Below the pieces are notes generated by a model that saw nothing but the letters and a program-made list of their open reading frames with translations, had not been told where the DNA came from and made no database searches. DNA of 15,201 nt from JACDAN01 sp046714355 (GTDB lineage Bacteria; Actinomycetota; Thermoleophilia; Gaiellales; Gaiellaceae), in the NCBI GenBank assembly GCA_046714355.1, contig JBKKAR010000073.1, positions 1 through 15,201 of the forward strand. Reading direction: 5' to 3'. Both the position numbers and the translations under genes were made by a program. Shown here one piece after another: positions 1 to 6,453 of the stretch (position 1 is the first letter of the stretch; every line of letters begins with the position of its first letter).

Positions 1-2
1 GG

Positions 3-1217
3 CCTCTGCTGCTCGGCGCGCTCGTCGTGGCGCTCGTCGTCCCCTCGCTCGCCGTCGCACGCTTCGTCCTCGGCCCAGGTGTCCTCGAGTCGCTGCGCAA
101 CGCGCACGAGCTCGGGAACCTCGTCGCGCCGCTCAGCCCGCTGCAACTCGCAGGGATCTGGCCGACCGGCGACTTCCGCTTCCGCCCGGAGGAGATCGGC
201 GCGACGTATGCGCTGCTGGCGGTCGTCGTCGGAGTGGCCTTGATCGGCGTCCTCGTCGCGGTATCGCGTCGCGCATGGGAGATCGCCCTGTACGCGACGA
301 GCGCGCTCGTCGCGTCCCTGGCGTTCGCGGCCTTCGGTTCGCCGTGGCTCGAGGCCAAGGCCTTTTCGATCGCGTCGCCGGCGGTCGTCTTCGCTGCCGT
401 CCTCGGCTGCGCCGCCGTCATCGGACGTGGACGCCGAGTCGAGGGCATCGTCGCCCTCGCCGCCGTCGCCACCGGCGTCCTCTGGTCGAACGCTCTCGCC
501 TATCGCGAGGTCAATCTGGCGCCGAGGCAGCAGCTGGCCGAGCTCGAGGAGATCGGCAAGGAGTTCGCCGGCGCCGGCCCCGCGCTGATGACCGAGTACC
601 AGCCCTACGGCGTGCGTCACTTCCTCCGAGAGCTCGACGCCGAAGGCGCCTCGGAGCTCCGCCGGCGGCCGGTCGCCCTGAAGGACGGCTCCATGGTCCC
701 CAAGGGCGGCTTTGCCGAGCTCTCGGCGTTTCGCCCTGCGGACATTCTCGTGTACAGGACGCTCGTGCTTCGGCGCTCCCCTGTCGAGAGCCGCCCGCCC
801 GCGGCCTACCGGCTGGCTTGGTCAGGCCGCTTCTACGAGGTCTGGCAGCGGGGCGGCGGAGCGATCTCCGGTGCCGCGCTTCCGTGTCGCGACCGCGCCG
901 CCTTCCATCCAGTCCCAGCTGAAGGTGAGATCTCCGTCGTCGCGCCGCGCTCGGGCCGCTACGACCTCTGGGTGGGCGGGTCGTTCCGAGGCCGGCTGGA
1001 CGCGTTCGTGGACGGGAGACGAGCCGCCTCGTCTCGCCATCAGCTCAACTACGACGGGCAGTACGTCCCCCTCGCACAGGTGACGCTGAGTGCCGGCGGG
1101 CACATCGTCGAGCTTCGGCACCGGACACCGGCGCTTCGGCCTGGCTCGGGCGGAGCCCCGTGGCCGCTCGGACCACTCGCGCTTAGCCCGGCCGGGCGCT
1201 GCATCCCAGCCGCTTAA
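3..1217 (+). CDS. Polytopic membrane protein, C-terminal part (5' end outside window); glycosyltransferase-like envelope protein
   Basis: The frame is open from the first complete codon (base 3) to TAA at 1215-1217, so the true start lies upstream. A GTG at 27 is in frame but sits inside a hydrophobic helix and is unlikely to be the start. About five hydrophobic segments occupy the first 165 residues (for example around LLAVVVGVALIGVLVAV and VVFAAVLGCAAVIG). A soluble tail of about 240 residues follows, probably outside the membrane. The last 100 residues (around SGRYDLWVGGSFRGRLDAFV) look like a beta-rich, carbohydrate-binding-like module. This architecture resembles the C-terminal half of actinobacterial GT-C or YfhO-like sugar transferases of the cell envelope. 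No catalytic motif is visible because the N-terminus is missing, so the function is inference. The gene converges on the TauE-like gene across a long hairpin. Confidence 0.6.
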   Translation, partial: PLLLGALVVALVVPSLAVARFVLGPGVLESLRNAHELGNLVAPLSPLQLAGIWPTGDFRFRPEEIGATYALLAVVVGVALIGVLVAVSRRAWEIALYATSALVASLAFAAFGSPWLEAKAFSIASPAVVFAAVLGCAAVIGRGRRVEGIVALAAVATGVLWSNALAYREVNLAPRQQLAELEEIGKEFAGAGPALMTEYQPYGVRHFLRELDAEGASELRRRPVALKDGSMVPKGGFAELSAFRPADILVYRTLVLRRSPVESRPPAAYRLAWSGRFYEVWQRGGGAISGAALPCRDRAAFHPVPAEGEISVVAPRSGRYDLWVGGSFRGRLDAFVDGRRAASSRHQLNYDGQYVPLAQVTLSAGGHIVELRHRTPALRPGSGGAPWPLGPLALSPAGRCIPAA

Positions 1218-1274
1218 GGAGGGCTTGGCGAAACGCAGGCTGTGCCGTCGGAGCACGTCCCGCCAAGCCCTCCT
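1217..1274. terminator. Long hairpin between convergent genes, probable bidirectional terminator
   Basis: AGGAGGGCTTGGCG (1217-1230) is perfectly complementary to CGCCAAGCCCTCCT (1261-1274), giving a 14-bp stem. The 30-base loop contains a small inner GTGC/GCAC pairing (1242-1245 with 1253-1256). The stop codons of both convergent genes (TAA 1215-1217; TAG on the minus strand at 1275-1273) touch the outer ends of the stem. There is no clear T-tract on either side, so it may act as a non-canonical terminator or an mRNA 3'-end protector. Confidence 0.7.
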
Positions 1275-2022
1275 AGCCGAGGGCGACCTCCGCCAGGAAG
1301 GCGACGGCGATCGCGAGTAGCGCAACGCCGATGGCGCGTCGGAGCGCCTCTTCGGAGATCCGCCCGGTCAACCGCGCGCCAAACCAACCACCGGGCAGCG
1401 CACCGGCGATGCCCACGCCGAGCAGGCCCCACTCGACGTTCCCGAGCAGCGCGTGCGTGGCCAGGGCGGCGGCGCCGAGCGCGAAACCGATCGCGAGATT
1501 GGTTCCGACCGCACGCTTCGCCGAGAGCCCGACGCCACGCAGGAGGGCCGGCATCCGCAGCGTCCCGAGGATGACGCCGACCGCGCCTCCGAGCACGCCG
1601 ATCCCGAATCCGAAGAGCACCGCAGGCGCGAGCTTCGGCTGCGCCGCCGCCCGGGCCCTGATCGGCCGAAAGAGCAGGTCGAAGCCGTTCCAGGCCAAGA
1701 TCGCCGCGATCACCGCCAGCAGGAGCTTCGTGGGCAGCTCGTCGGTGAGCAGTGCACCGCCGATCGCGCCGGCGATCGAAGGCGGCGTCATCCAGGCGAC
1801 GACCCGCCGGTCGACCCGCCCTTCCCGGGCATGGTGGTACCCGCCGGAAGCCGCCGAGGCAGCGCTGATCCCGATGTTCGTCCCGGCGCCGGCCGAGGCG
1901 TCACCGGTCAGCAGCAGGATGGCGGGCAGCCGGAGCGTTCCGAGCACGAGCCCTACCGCCGAGCCGAGGTAGCCGGCGGCGAAGGACGCGAGAAACGCTA
2001 GCGCGAGCTCCCAGGTTTCCAG
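1273..2022 (-). CDS. TauE/SafE family sulfite exporter-like permease
   Basis: This is an integral membrane protein of the TauE/SafE (DUF81) family, which exports or imports small anions such as sulfite or sulfoacetate; the substrate here is unknown. It has the internal duplication typical of the family: a GTLRLPAILLLTG motif in the N-terminal half and GTLRMPALLRGVG in the C-terminal half, each followed by a GTN-type loop (AGAGTNIGIS, RAVGTNLAIGF). About seven hydrophobic helices are visible. The first ATG/GTG/TTG start is GTG at 1947, but it would remove the first helix (LALAFLASFAAGYLGSAVGL), which is encoded in frame upstream. A CTG at 2022 lies five bases after AGGGAAGAG and gives 249 residues, the normal family length, so it is used here. 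That start overlaps the adenosyltransferase stop by 25 bases and suggests translational coupling. It is the third gene of the operon beginning at 3736. The family call is firm; the start is uncertain. Confidence 0.8.
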   Translation of the reverse strand: METWELALAFLASFAAGYLGSAVGLVLGTLRLPAILLLTGDASAGAGTNIGISAASAASGGYHHAREGRVDRRVVAWMTPPSIAGAIGGALLTDELPTKLLLAVIAAILAWNGFDLLFRPIRARAAAQPKLAPAVLFGFGIGVLGGAVGVILGTLRMPALLRGVGLSAKRAVGTNLAIGFALGAAALATHALLGNVEWGLLGVGIAGALPGGWFGARLTGRISEEALRRAIGVALLAIAVAFLAEVALG

Positions 2023-2573
2023 AGTGGCTCTTCCCTGCCCGCGTTCGCAGCCCGGGCGAGGATGAAGAGGAGGTCGGAGAGGCGGTTCAGGTAAACGATG
2101 ACGAGGGGATTGATCTCCACCCGTTCAGAGGCATCAAGCACGTCGCGCTCGGCACGCCGGCAGACCGCGCGCGCGACGTGGAGACGCGCAGCCGCCTCGC
2201 TCCCACCGGGGAGGACGAAGCTCTTGAGCTCCGCCAGGTCGGCGTTGAACCGGTCGCACTCGGCCTCGAGACCGTCGATCTGCGTCTGCGCGACGCGCAG
2301 CCGGTCGGAGACGCCGAAGGGGACGCTGATGTCGGCGCCGACGTCGAAGAGCTCGTTCTGGACCCGCTCGAGGACCTCCCGCATGCCGTCTGCCGGATCG
2401 GCGGCGAGCGCCAACCCGAGGAGCGAGTTGACCTCGTCGACGGTGCCAAAGGCCGCGACCCTGCAGTCGAGTTTCGAGACGCGGCTGCCGTCACCGAGGC
2501 TCGTCTCGCCGCCGTCGCCGCCGCGCGTGTAGATGCGCGTCAGGCGAACCGGCTCGTCGGTCTTGCGCGGCAC
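1998..2573 (-). CDS. Cob(I)alamin adenosyltransferase, PduO type (corrinoid adenosyltransferase)
   Basis: It transfers the adenosyl group of ATP to cob(I)alamin to make adenosylcobalamin, the cofactor of methylmalonyl-CoA mutase and related enzymes, in the cytoplasm. The 191 residues match the family length. The N-terminal ATP loop reads YTRGGDGGETSLGDG, the usual TRTGD having a Gly in place of Thr. It is followed by the family signatures AFGTVDEVNSLLG, SFVLPGGS, the basic stretch ARAVCRRAERDV and the C-terminal YLNRLSDLLFILAR. The start is GTG at 2573, whose G is the last base of the acyl-CoA dehydrogenase stop (TAGTG), indicating tight coupling. Only a weak purine stretch lies upstream. Placement directly after an acyl-CoA dehydrogenase suits branched-chain or odd-chain acyl-CoA catabolism, which ends in a B12-dependent mutase; that role is inferred from context. 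Confidence 0.93.
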   Translation of the reverse strand: MPRKTDEPVRLTRIYTRGGDGGETSLGDGSRVSKLDCRVAAFGTVDEVNSLLGLALAADPADGMREVLERVQNELFDVGADISVPFGVSDRLRVAQTQIDGLEAECDRFNADLAELKSFVLPGGSEAAARLHVARAVCRRAERDVLDASERVEINPLVIVYLNRLSDLLFILARAANAGREEPLWKPGSSR

Positions 2574-3736
2574 TAGCCGGCCGCGAGCTCGCGCTCTTTG
2601 AGCCCGAGGATCGAGCGGGCGATGACGAGACGCTGGATCTCGCTCGTCCCCTCGTAGATCTCGGTGATCTTCGCGTCGCGGTAGTAGCGCTCGACCGGGA
2701 ACTCCTTCGTGTAGCCGTAGCCGCCGAGAATCTGGATTGCCTCGGCGGTCTGCCGGCGCGCCATCTCCGAGGCGAACAGCTTCGCCTTCGCCCCCTCTTC
2801 CGTATGCGGCTTCCCCTGCTGCTTGAGCCACGCCGCGCGATAGACGAGCAGCCGGGCCGCGTCGATCTCCATCGACATGTCGGCCAGCTTGTGCTGGATC
2901 GCCTGGAACTCGGCGATGCGCTTCCCGAACTGGCGCCGCTCGAGCGCGTAGTGCCGCGCGAAGTCGTAAGCGGCCTGGGCGATCCCGAGCGCCTGCGCCG
3001 CAATGCCGATCCGGCCACCGTCCAGCGTCGCCATTGCGACGGTGAATCCCTTGCCCTCCTCGTGGAGGAGCCGGTCCCGGCCGACCCCCGCACCCTCGAC
3101 GACGATGTCGTTCGTCACCGACGAATTGAGCCCGAGCTTCTCCTCCGTCCGCGTGATCCGCACGTGCTCGGCGTCGAGGACGAACGCGGAGACGCCGCGC
3201 GCCCCCGGAGTGTCCGGGTCCGTGCGGGCGAAGAGCAGGAAGGTGCCGGCGTGGTCGCCGTTCGTGATCCACTGCTTGGCGCCGGTGATCGTCCACCCCT
3301 CGCCGCTGGGCTCGGCCTTCGTGCGCAGGGCGCCGGCGTCCGAGCCCGCCTCGGCCTCGGTGAGCGCGAAGGCGCCGAGGTGCTCGCCCCGGGCGAGCGG
3401 GGGGACGAACCGCGCGCGCTGCTCGTCGGTGCCGAAGGTCAGGATCGGGAGGGTGACGGCGCTCGTATGGACGGCGACAGTGACGCCGACGCCGGCGTCA
3501 GCGCGAGAGAGCTCCTCCAGCACGAGGATGTAGGAGAGGAAATCCGCGCCGGCCCCGCCGTATTCCTCCGGGATGCAGGCGCCCATCAGGCCGAGCTCGG
3601 CGAGCTTGCCGAAGAGCTCGCGCGGGAAGCGGTGCTCGCGGTCCCACTCGGCGGCCTGCGGCTCGATCTCCGCTCGCGCGAACTCGTTGGTGAGCGCCTG
3701 GATCTCCCGCTGGTCGTCGGTGAGCTCGAAGTCCAT
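2573..3736 (-). CDS. Acyl-CoA dehydrogenase (short/branched-chain type)
   Basis: This FAD-dependent enzyme introduces the alpha-beta double bond into acyl-CoA and passes electrons to electron-transfer flavoprotein. The 387 residues are full length. The order is an N-terminal helical domain (DFELTDDQREIQALTNEFAR), the flavin-binding middle domain (FALTEAEAGSDAGALRT and WITNGDHAGTFLLFAR), and a C-terminal helical domain with RRQFGKRIAEFQAIQHKLAD and GGYGYTKEFPVERYYRDAKI. The catalytic base is Glu362 in IYEGTSEIQR, the position used by short- and medium-chain enzymes. The substrate cannot be read from sequence; butyryl, isovaleryl or 2-methylbutyryl are all possible. The ATG at 3736 lies 7 bases after a perfect TATACT on the minus strand with no Shine-Dalgarno, so the mRNA is probably leaderless. 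It is the first gene of a three-gene operon. Confidence 0.96.
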   Translation of the reverse strand: MDFELTDDQREIQALTNEFARAEIEPQAAEWDREHRFPRELFGKLAELGLMGACIPEEYGGAGADFLSYILVLEELSRADAGVGVTVAVHTSAVTLPILTFGTDEQRARFVPPLARGEHLGAFALTEAEAGSDAGALRTKAEPSGEGWTITGAKQWITNGDHAGTFLLFARTDPDTPGARGVSAFVLDAEHVRITRTEEKLGLNSSVTNDIVVEGAGVGRDRLLHEEGKGFTVAMATLDGGRIGIAAQALGIAQAAYDFARHYALERRQFGKRIAEFQAIQHKLADMSMEIDAARLLVYRAAWLKQQGKPHTEEGAKAKLFASEMARRQTAEAIQILGGYGYTKEFPVERYYRDAKITEIYEGTSEIQRLVIARSILGLKERELAAG

Positions 3737-3743
3737 CCGCGCG

Positions 3744-3749
3744 AGTATA
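3744..3749 (-). promoter_or_regulatory. -10 element (TATACT) of the acyl-CoA dehydrogenase operon
   Basis: TATACT on the minus strand ends 7 bases before the ATG at 3736, the spacing expected for a leaderless transcript. No good -35 match is seen. Its -35 region would fall in the TGTTATA operator of the divergent HTH gene, so binding of that regulator might affect this operon too (inference). Confidence 0.6.
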
Positions 3750-3761
3750 GGGACGCCTCAA

Positions 3762-3802
3762 TATAACATGTCTGTTATAGACAGTATCACCTTTCTGTTA
3801 TA
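3762..3802. promoter_or_regulatory. Candidate operator: three TGTTATA half-sites
   Basis: TATAACA (3762-3768) and TGTTATA (3773-3779) form a perfect 7-bp inverted repeat with a 4-base spacer. A third copy, within the direct repeat TCTGTTATA (3771-3779 and 3794-3802), overlaps the -10 element of the downstream gene. The two direct copies are 23 bases apart, about two helical turns. In DNA this rich in G+C such AT-rich repeats are conspicuous. The arrangement fits autorepression by the HTH protein encoded immediately downstream. Confidence 0.65.
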
Positions 3803-3804
3803 CT
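3778..3804 (+). promoter_or_regulatory. Promoter of the HTH/nucleotidyltransferase operon, leaderless
   Basis: The extended -10 TGTTATACT (hexamer TATACT, 3799-3804) ends 6 bases before the ATG at 3811. A -35-like TAGACA (3778-3783, five of six matches to TTGACA) lies 15 bases upstream of the hexamer. There is no Shine-Dalgarno before the ATG. The -10 overlaps a TGTTATA half-site, so repression by occlusion is plausible. Confidence 0.65.
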
Positions 3805-3810
3805 CACACC

Positions 3811-4134
3811 ATGGTGAGTGCCGACCTCCTTCGTGAAGCTCGACTACGCGCCAGGTTGACTCAGGCCGAGCTCGGTCGAAACGTCGGCCGGCCACAATCG
3901 GCGATCGCACGCTGGGAAGGCGGTCGAGTCCGCCCGAGTCTCGAGACGCTCCGAGAGTTGGTCCGGGCCTGCGGTCTCGAGCTGACCTACGGGCTCGCGC
4001 GGTATGACGAGTCCTACGTACCCGAGATCAACCGACTGCTCGACCTCGAGCCCGCGGAGCGCATCGATGACGCGCTCGCGCGCGAGCGCGCGGTCGCTGG
4101 GATTCGCAACGCTGCGCTGCCCGCCCGTGCGTGA
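3811..4134 (+). CDS. XRE-family helix-turn-helix regulator (putative antitoxin/autoregulator)
   Basis: This 107-residue protein is probably a DNA-binding repressor of its own operon. A Cro/C1-type HTH covers about residues 8-55: ARLTQAELGRNVGRPQSAIA contains the turn and start of the recognition helix, and RWEGGRVRPSLETLRELVRA completes the five-helix fold. The C-terminal 45 residues (around DESYVPEINRLLDLEPAERI) are acidic and helical and could bind the partner protein. The ATG at 3811 is placed by a leaderless promoter; a GTG at 3814 is less likely. It overlaps the next gene by 8 bases. Pairing with a nucleotidyltransferase-fold protein resembles type IV and MenAT-like toxin-antitoxin loci, where the DNA-binding partner is the antitoxin. 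The role is inferred from layout; the fold is clear. Confidence 0.85.
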   Translation: MVSADLLREARLRARLTQAELGRNVGRPQSAIARWEGGRVRPSLETLRELVRACGLELTYGLARYDESYVPEINRLLDLEPAERIDDALARERAVAGIRNAALPARA

Positions 4135-4630
4135 GTTCAACCCAGAGCGGATCTTTGCCATTCTCGACCAGCACGGCGTCCGCTACGTCGTGATCGGAGC
4201 TATCGCCGCAATAGCGCAGGGGTACCCCCTGAACACCGCCGATCTCGACGTCACCCCGGCGCGAGATCCGGACAACATCGAACGGCTCGCCACCGCGCTG
4301 CGCGACCTCGACGCACGACTCCGCCTCCCCGACGACACAACGGGTCTCGAGTTTCCAATCGACGCCGATTACCTCAGTCGCGCCGAGAGCTGGACCTTCA
4401 CAACACGCTTCGGCGACCTCGACGTCCTTTTCGTCCCGGCCGGGACGCAGGGGTTCGACGATCTGCGCCGCGACTCAGTCACGGTCGAGATCGCAGGACT
4501 GGAGATCTGGATGGCGGCACTCCTCGACATCATTCGGATGAAGGAAGCCGCCGGCCGTCCCAAGGACCTCGCCCAGCTTCCGGCCCTACGGCAGACGCTC
4601 GAGATCCGCCGCGACCGCGGTCAGTCGTAG
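4127..4630 (+). CDS. Nucleotidyltransferase-fold protein (AbiEii/MNT-like), putative toxin-module partner
   Basis: At 167 residues, it shows the minimal nucleotidyltransferase pattern: HGVRYVVIGAIAAIAQG, then the metal-binding pair Asp39-x-Asp41 (TADLDV), and a third acidic residue, Asp99, in FGDLDVLFVP. The C-terminal helix DIIRMKEAAGRPKDLAQLPA is typical of small proteins annotated as AbiEii/AbiGii-type or DUF6036-like nucleotidyltransferases. The usual GG or GS of the first motif is Gly24-Ala25 here, which might affect activity. Such proteins can nucleotidylate tRNA (MenT toxins) or modify a partner protein (MNT antitoxins); which applies is unknown. GTG at 4127 is chosen because homology begins just after it, and its 8-base overlap with the HTH gene implies coupled translation. 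It overlaps the convergent dehydrogenase by 10 bases. Confidence 0.8.
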   Translation: MREFNPERIFAILDQHGVRYVVIGAIAAIAQGYPLNTADLDVTPARDPDNIERLATALRDLDARLRLPDDTTGLEFPIDADYLSRAESWTFTTRFGDLDVLFVPAGTQGFDDLRRDSVTVEIAGLEIWMAALLDIIRMKEAAGRPKDLAQLPALRQTLEIRRDRGQS

Positions 4631-5454
4631 CGATAGAAGCCTTCGCCTGACTTCCGGCCCAGCCGCCCGGCCTCGACGTGTTCGCGAAGCAGCGGGCACG
4701 GCGCGTACTTGTCGTCACCGAGGCCCTCGTGCAGGACTTCCATGATCGCAACGCACGTGTCGAGGCCGATCAGGTCGGCGAGGGCGATCGGGCCCATCGG
4801 GTGCGCGAAGCCCAGCTTCGCGATCGTGTCGATCGCCTCGGCCTCTGCGACCCCGTCTTGCAGGGCCCAGACGGCCTCGTTGATGAACGGCATCAGGATT
4901 CGGTTCGAGACGAACCCGGGAAAGTCGTTTGCCTGCGCCGGAACCTTCCCGAGCTCCTCGGCGAAAGCGACGACGGCTGCGGCGGTCTCGTCCGAGGTCT
5001 CCGCCCCGCGGATCACTTCGACGAGCTTCAGCACCGGGACCGGGTTGAAGAAGTGCATGCCGATCACCCGGTCCGGCCGTGCGGTTGCGGCCGCGAGCGT
5101 GCCGATCGGGATCGACGAGGTGTTCGAGGCGAGCACGGCCTCCGGGCGCAATACGTGATCAGCCCGCCGGAAAATCGCTTCCTTGACGGCGGCGTCCTCG
5201 ACGACGGCCTCGATCATCAGGTCTGCGGGGACGAGGTCGTCGGCAGTCGCGATCCGCGCCAGCGCCTCGTCCGGATCCGGTCCGCCCTTCTCCGCGAGCT
5301 TCGTCAGGCTCTTCCGGATCGTCTCGAGGGCGCGGTCCGTCGCCCCCGGAACGGCGTCGTGGAGCGAGACGCGACAGCCCGCGGCAGCCGCGACCTGGGC
5401 GATCCCTCCGCCCATCTGCCCTGCCCCGACGACGAGGACGTGCTCGAACTCCAT
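4621..5454 (-). CDS. 3-hydroxybutyryl-CoA dehydrogenase
   Basis: This NAD(P)-dependent enzyme interconverts 3-hydroxyacyl-CoA and 3-oxoacyl-CoA in beta-oxidation or butanoyl-CoA/PHB metabolism. The 277 residues are the normal single-domain length. A Rossmann loop VVGAGQMGGGIAQ (Gly10, Gly12, Gly15) with Asp33 closing the nucleotide site is at the N-terminus. SNTSSIPI contributes to CoA binding. The catalytic dyad is His134 in MHFFNPVPVLKLVEVI with Glu146 in the same motif. The C-terminal dimerisation domain contains PGFVSNRILMPFINEA and ends KSGEGFYRYD. The ATG at 5454 is chosen over an upstream GTG (5535) that would run into the divergent hydrolase; homology starts exactly here. A TAGCCT hexamer ends 8 bases upstream and there is no Shine-Dalgarno. 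Confidence 0.95.
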   Translation of the reverse strand: MEFEHVLVVGAGQMGGGIAQVAAAAGCRVSLHDAVPGATDRALETIRKSLTKLAEKGGPDPDEALARIATADDLVPADLMIEAVVEDAAVKEAIFRRADHVLRPEAVLASNTSSIPIGTLAAATARPDRVIGMHFFNPVPVLKLVEVIRGAETSDETAAAVVAFAEELGKVPAQANDFPGFVSNRILMPFINEAVWALQDGVAEAEAIDTIAKLGFAHPMGPIALADLIGLDTCVAIMEVLHEGLGDDKYAPCPLLREHVEAGRLGRKSGEGFYRYD

Positions 5455-5462
5455 GCGGCGGG

Positions 5463-5472
5463 AGGCTAACGT
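5463..5472. promoter_or_regulatory. Overlapping divergent -10 elements for 3-hydroxyacyl-CoA dehydrogenase and hydrolase
   Basis: On the minus strand TAGCCT (5468-5463) ends 8 bases before the ATG at 5454. On the plus strand TAACGT (5467-5472) ends 6 bases before the GTG at 5479. The hexamers share two bases, so polymerase could occupy only one direction at a time. Only 24 bases separate the two starts, leaving no room for leaders. Confidence 0.55.
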
Positions 5473-5478
5473 CTCGGC

Positions 5479-6331
5479 GTGACTGAGCTCTGGTATGACG
5501 AGACGGGAGACGGACCGCCCGTCGTTCTCCTCCACGAGGGCGTCGTCGACTCACGGATCTGGGATCCCGTCGTGCCCCTGCTGGCCGACCGGCACCGCGT
5601 CGTCCGGTACGACCAGCGCGGGTTCGGCCGGTCACCAATGCCGGCTGGGCCCTACTCGGTCGTCGACGATCTGATCTCGGTGCTCGATGCCACAGGGATC
5701 GACCGGGCGGCGCTCGTCGGCTGCTCGCGCGGCGGCGGGATCGCGCTGACCGCGGCGGTCGAGCGGCCCGAGCGGGTGTCCGCGCTCGTCCTGGCCGGCT
5801 CGGGACTCCCGGGACACGGCCTCCAAGTGGACTGGTCGCCCGAGCAGATCGCCCGCTGGGAGGCGGCGGAGGCCGCCGACGACTTCGAGGCCATGGCCGA
5901 GCTCGACATGGAGGCGTGGGGGGCCCGGGGGGGCCCCCCCCCCCAACGGGGGCGGGTGGGGGGGGACCCCCGGGGGGGGGGGGGGGGCGGCCGCCCACGA
6001 CTTCGAGGCCATGGCCGAGCTCGACATGGAGGCGTGGGCGCCGATGGGCGCCGACCCCGAGCTACGGGCGATGTTCGTCGAGAACGCCGTGGGGTCGAAC
6101 AGCGAACATTCGACCACCGACGAGCCCGTCGCCGAGCGGCTGGGCGGCATTTCCGCGCCCACCCTGGTGATCACGGCGAGCCGGGACGTCCCCGCCATCA
6201 ACGACGTCGGCGCGCTGCTCGCGCGGAAGATCCCCGGCGCTCGGCACGCCGTAATCGAGGAGGCGGATCACATGGTTCCCTGGCGGACGCCTGAAGAGCT
6301 CTCTCATCTGATTCTCGCCTTCCTTTCCTAG
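5479..6331 (+). pseudogene. Alpha/beta hydrolase, frame broken by a G/C-run insertion (probably a sequence error)
   Basis: The N-terminal part (GTG 5479 to about 5920) reads as an alpha/beta hydrolase: oxyanion region PVVLLHEGVVDSRIW, YDQRGFGRS, and nucleophile elbow GCSRGG with Ser83. The C-terminal part is in another frame (about 5999-6331) and carries the acid (Asp in ITASRDVPAIN) and the catalytic His (EEADHMVPW). Between them a 50-base stretch is repeated (5871-5920 and 5989-6038, one mismatch) around 68 bases of almost pure G and C. Removing one repeat plus the run (118 bases, which is 1 mod 3) restores an uninterrupted 244-residue protein with a complete triad, the normal family length. 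The real gene is therefore probably intact in the organism. The substrate is unknown. The stop TAG shares CTAG (6328-6331) with the convergent gene. Confidence 0.8.
5871..6038. repeat. 50-base direct repeat flanking a 68-base G/C-only run
   Basis: Copy 1 is 5871-5920 and copy 2 is 5989-6038, offset by 118 bases with one mismatch (g5879 versus c5997). The spacer 5921-5988 is nearly all G and C in homopolymer runs of up to about 17 G, with just three A. This is typical of poly-G sequencing or assembly failure bridged by overlapping reads rather than of coding DNA. A real tandem duplication with a slippage-prone tract is possible but less likely. Confidence 0.8.
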
Positions 6332-6453
6332 AACTTTCGCTCGTGAGTGGGGTCATGGCCGAAGGGGTCGCCGCCGTGCGGCAAGCCGTTCCGGCCGATC
6401 GGGATCAAGAGGGCGCCCGCGATTGCGAGGACGAAGAGGGTGAGGCCGCTCAT
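6328..6453 (-). CDS. Possible nested 41-residue single-helix membrane protein (alternative start)
   Basis: An ATG at 6453, in frame with the longer gene, is preceded by AAGAAGGGAAGC, giving a purine-rich ribosome-binding site (AAGGGA) 3 bases upstream. The product begins MSGLTLFVLAIAGALLIPIG, one membrane helix with a short lumen-side start and a His-rich tail. Either this is the true gene and the upstream signal-like sequence is chance, or it is an internal start. The evidence is the start context only. Confidence 0.3.
   Translation of the reverse strand: MSGLTLFVLAIAGALLIPIGRNGLPHGGDPFGHDPTHERKF

Noticed and set aside
5921..5988. G-run block as a G-quadruplex or phase-variation switch
   Set aside because: The long mixed G and C homopolymers and the flanking duplicated 50 bases fit a sequencing/assembly artefact better; kept only as a less likely alternative.
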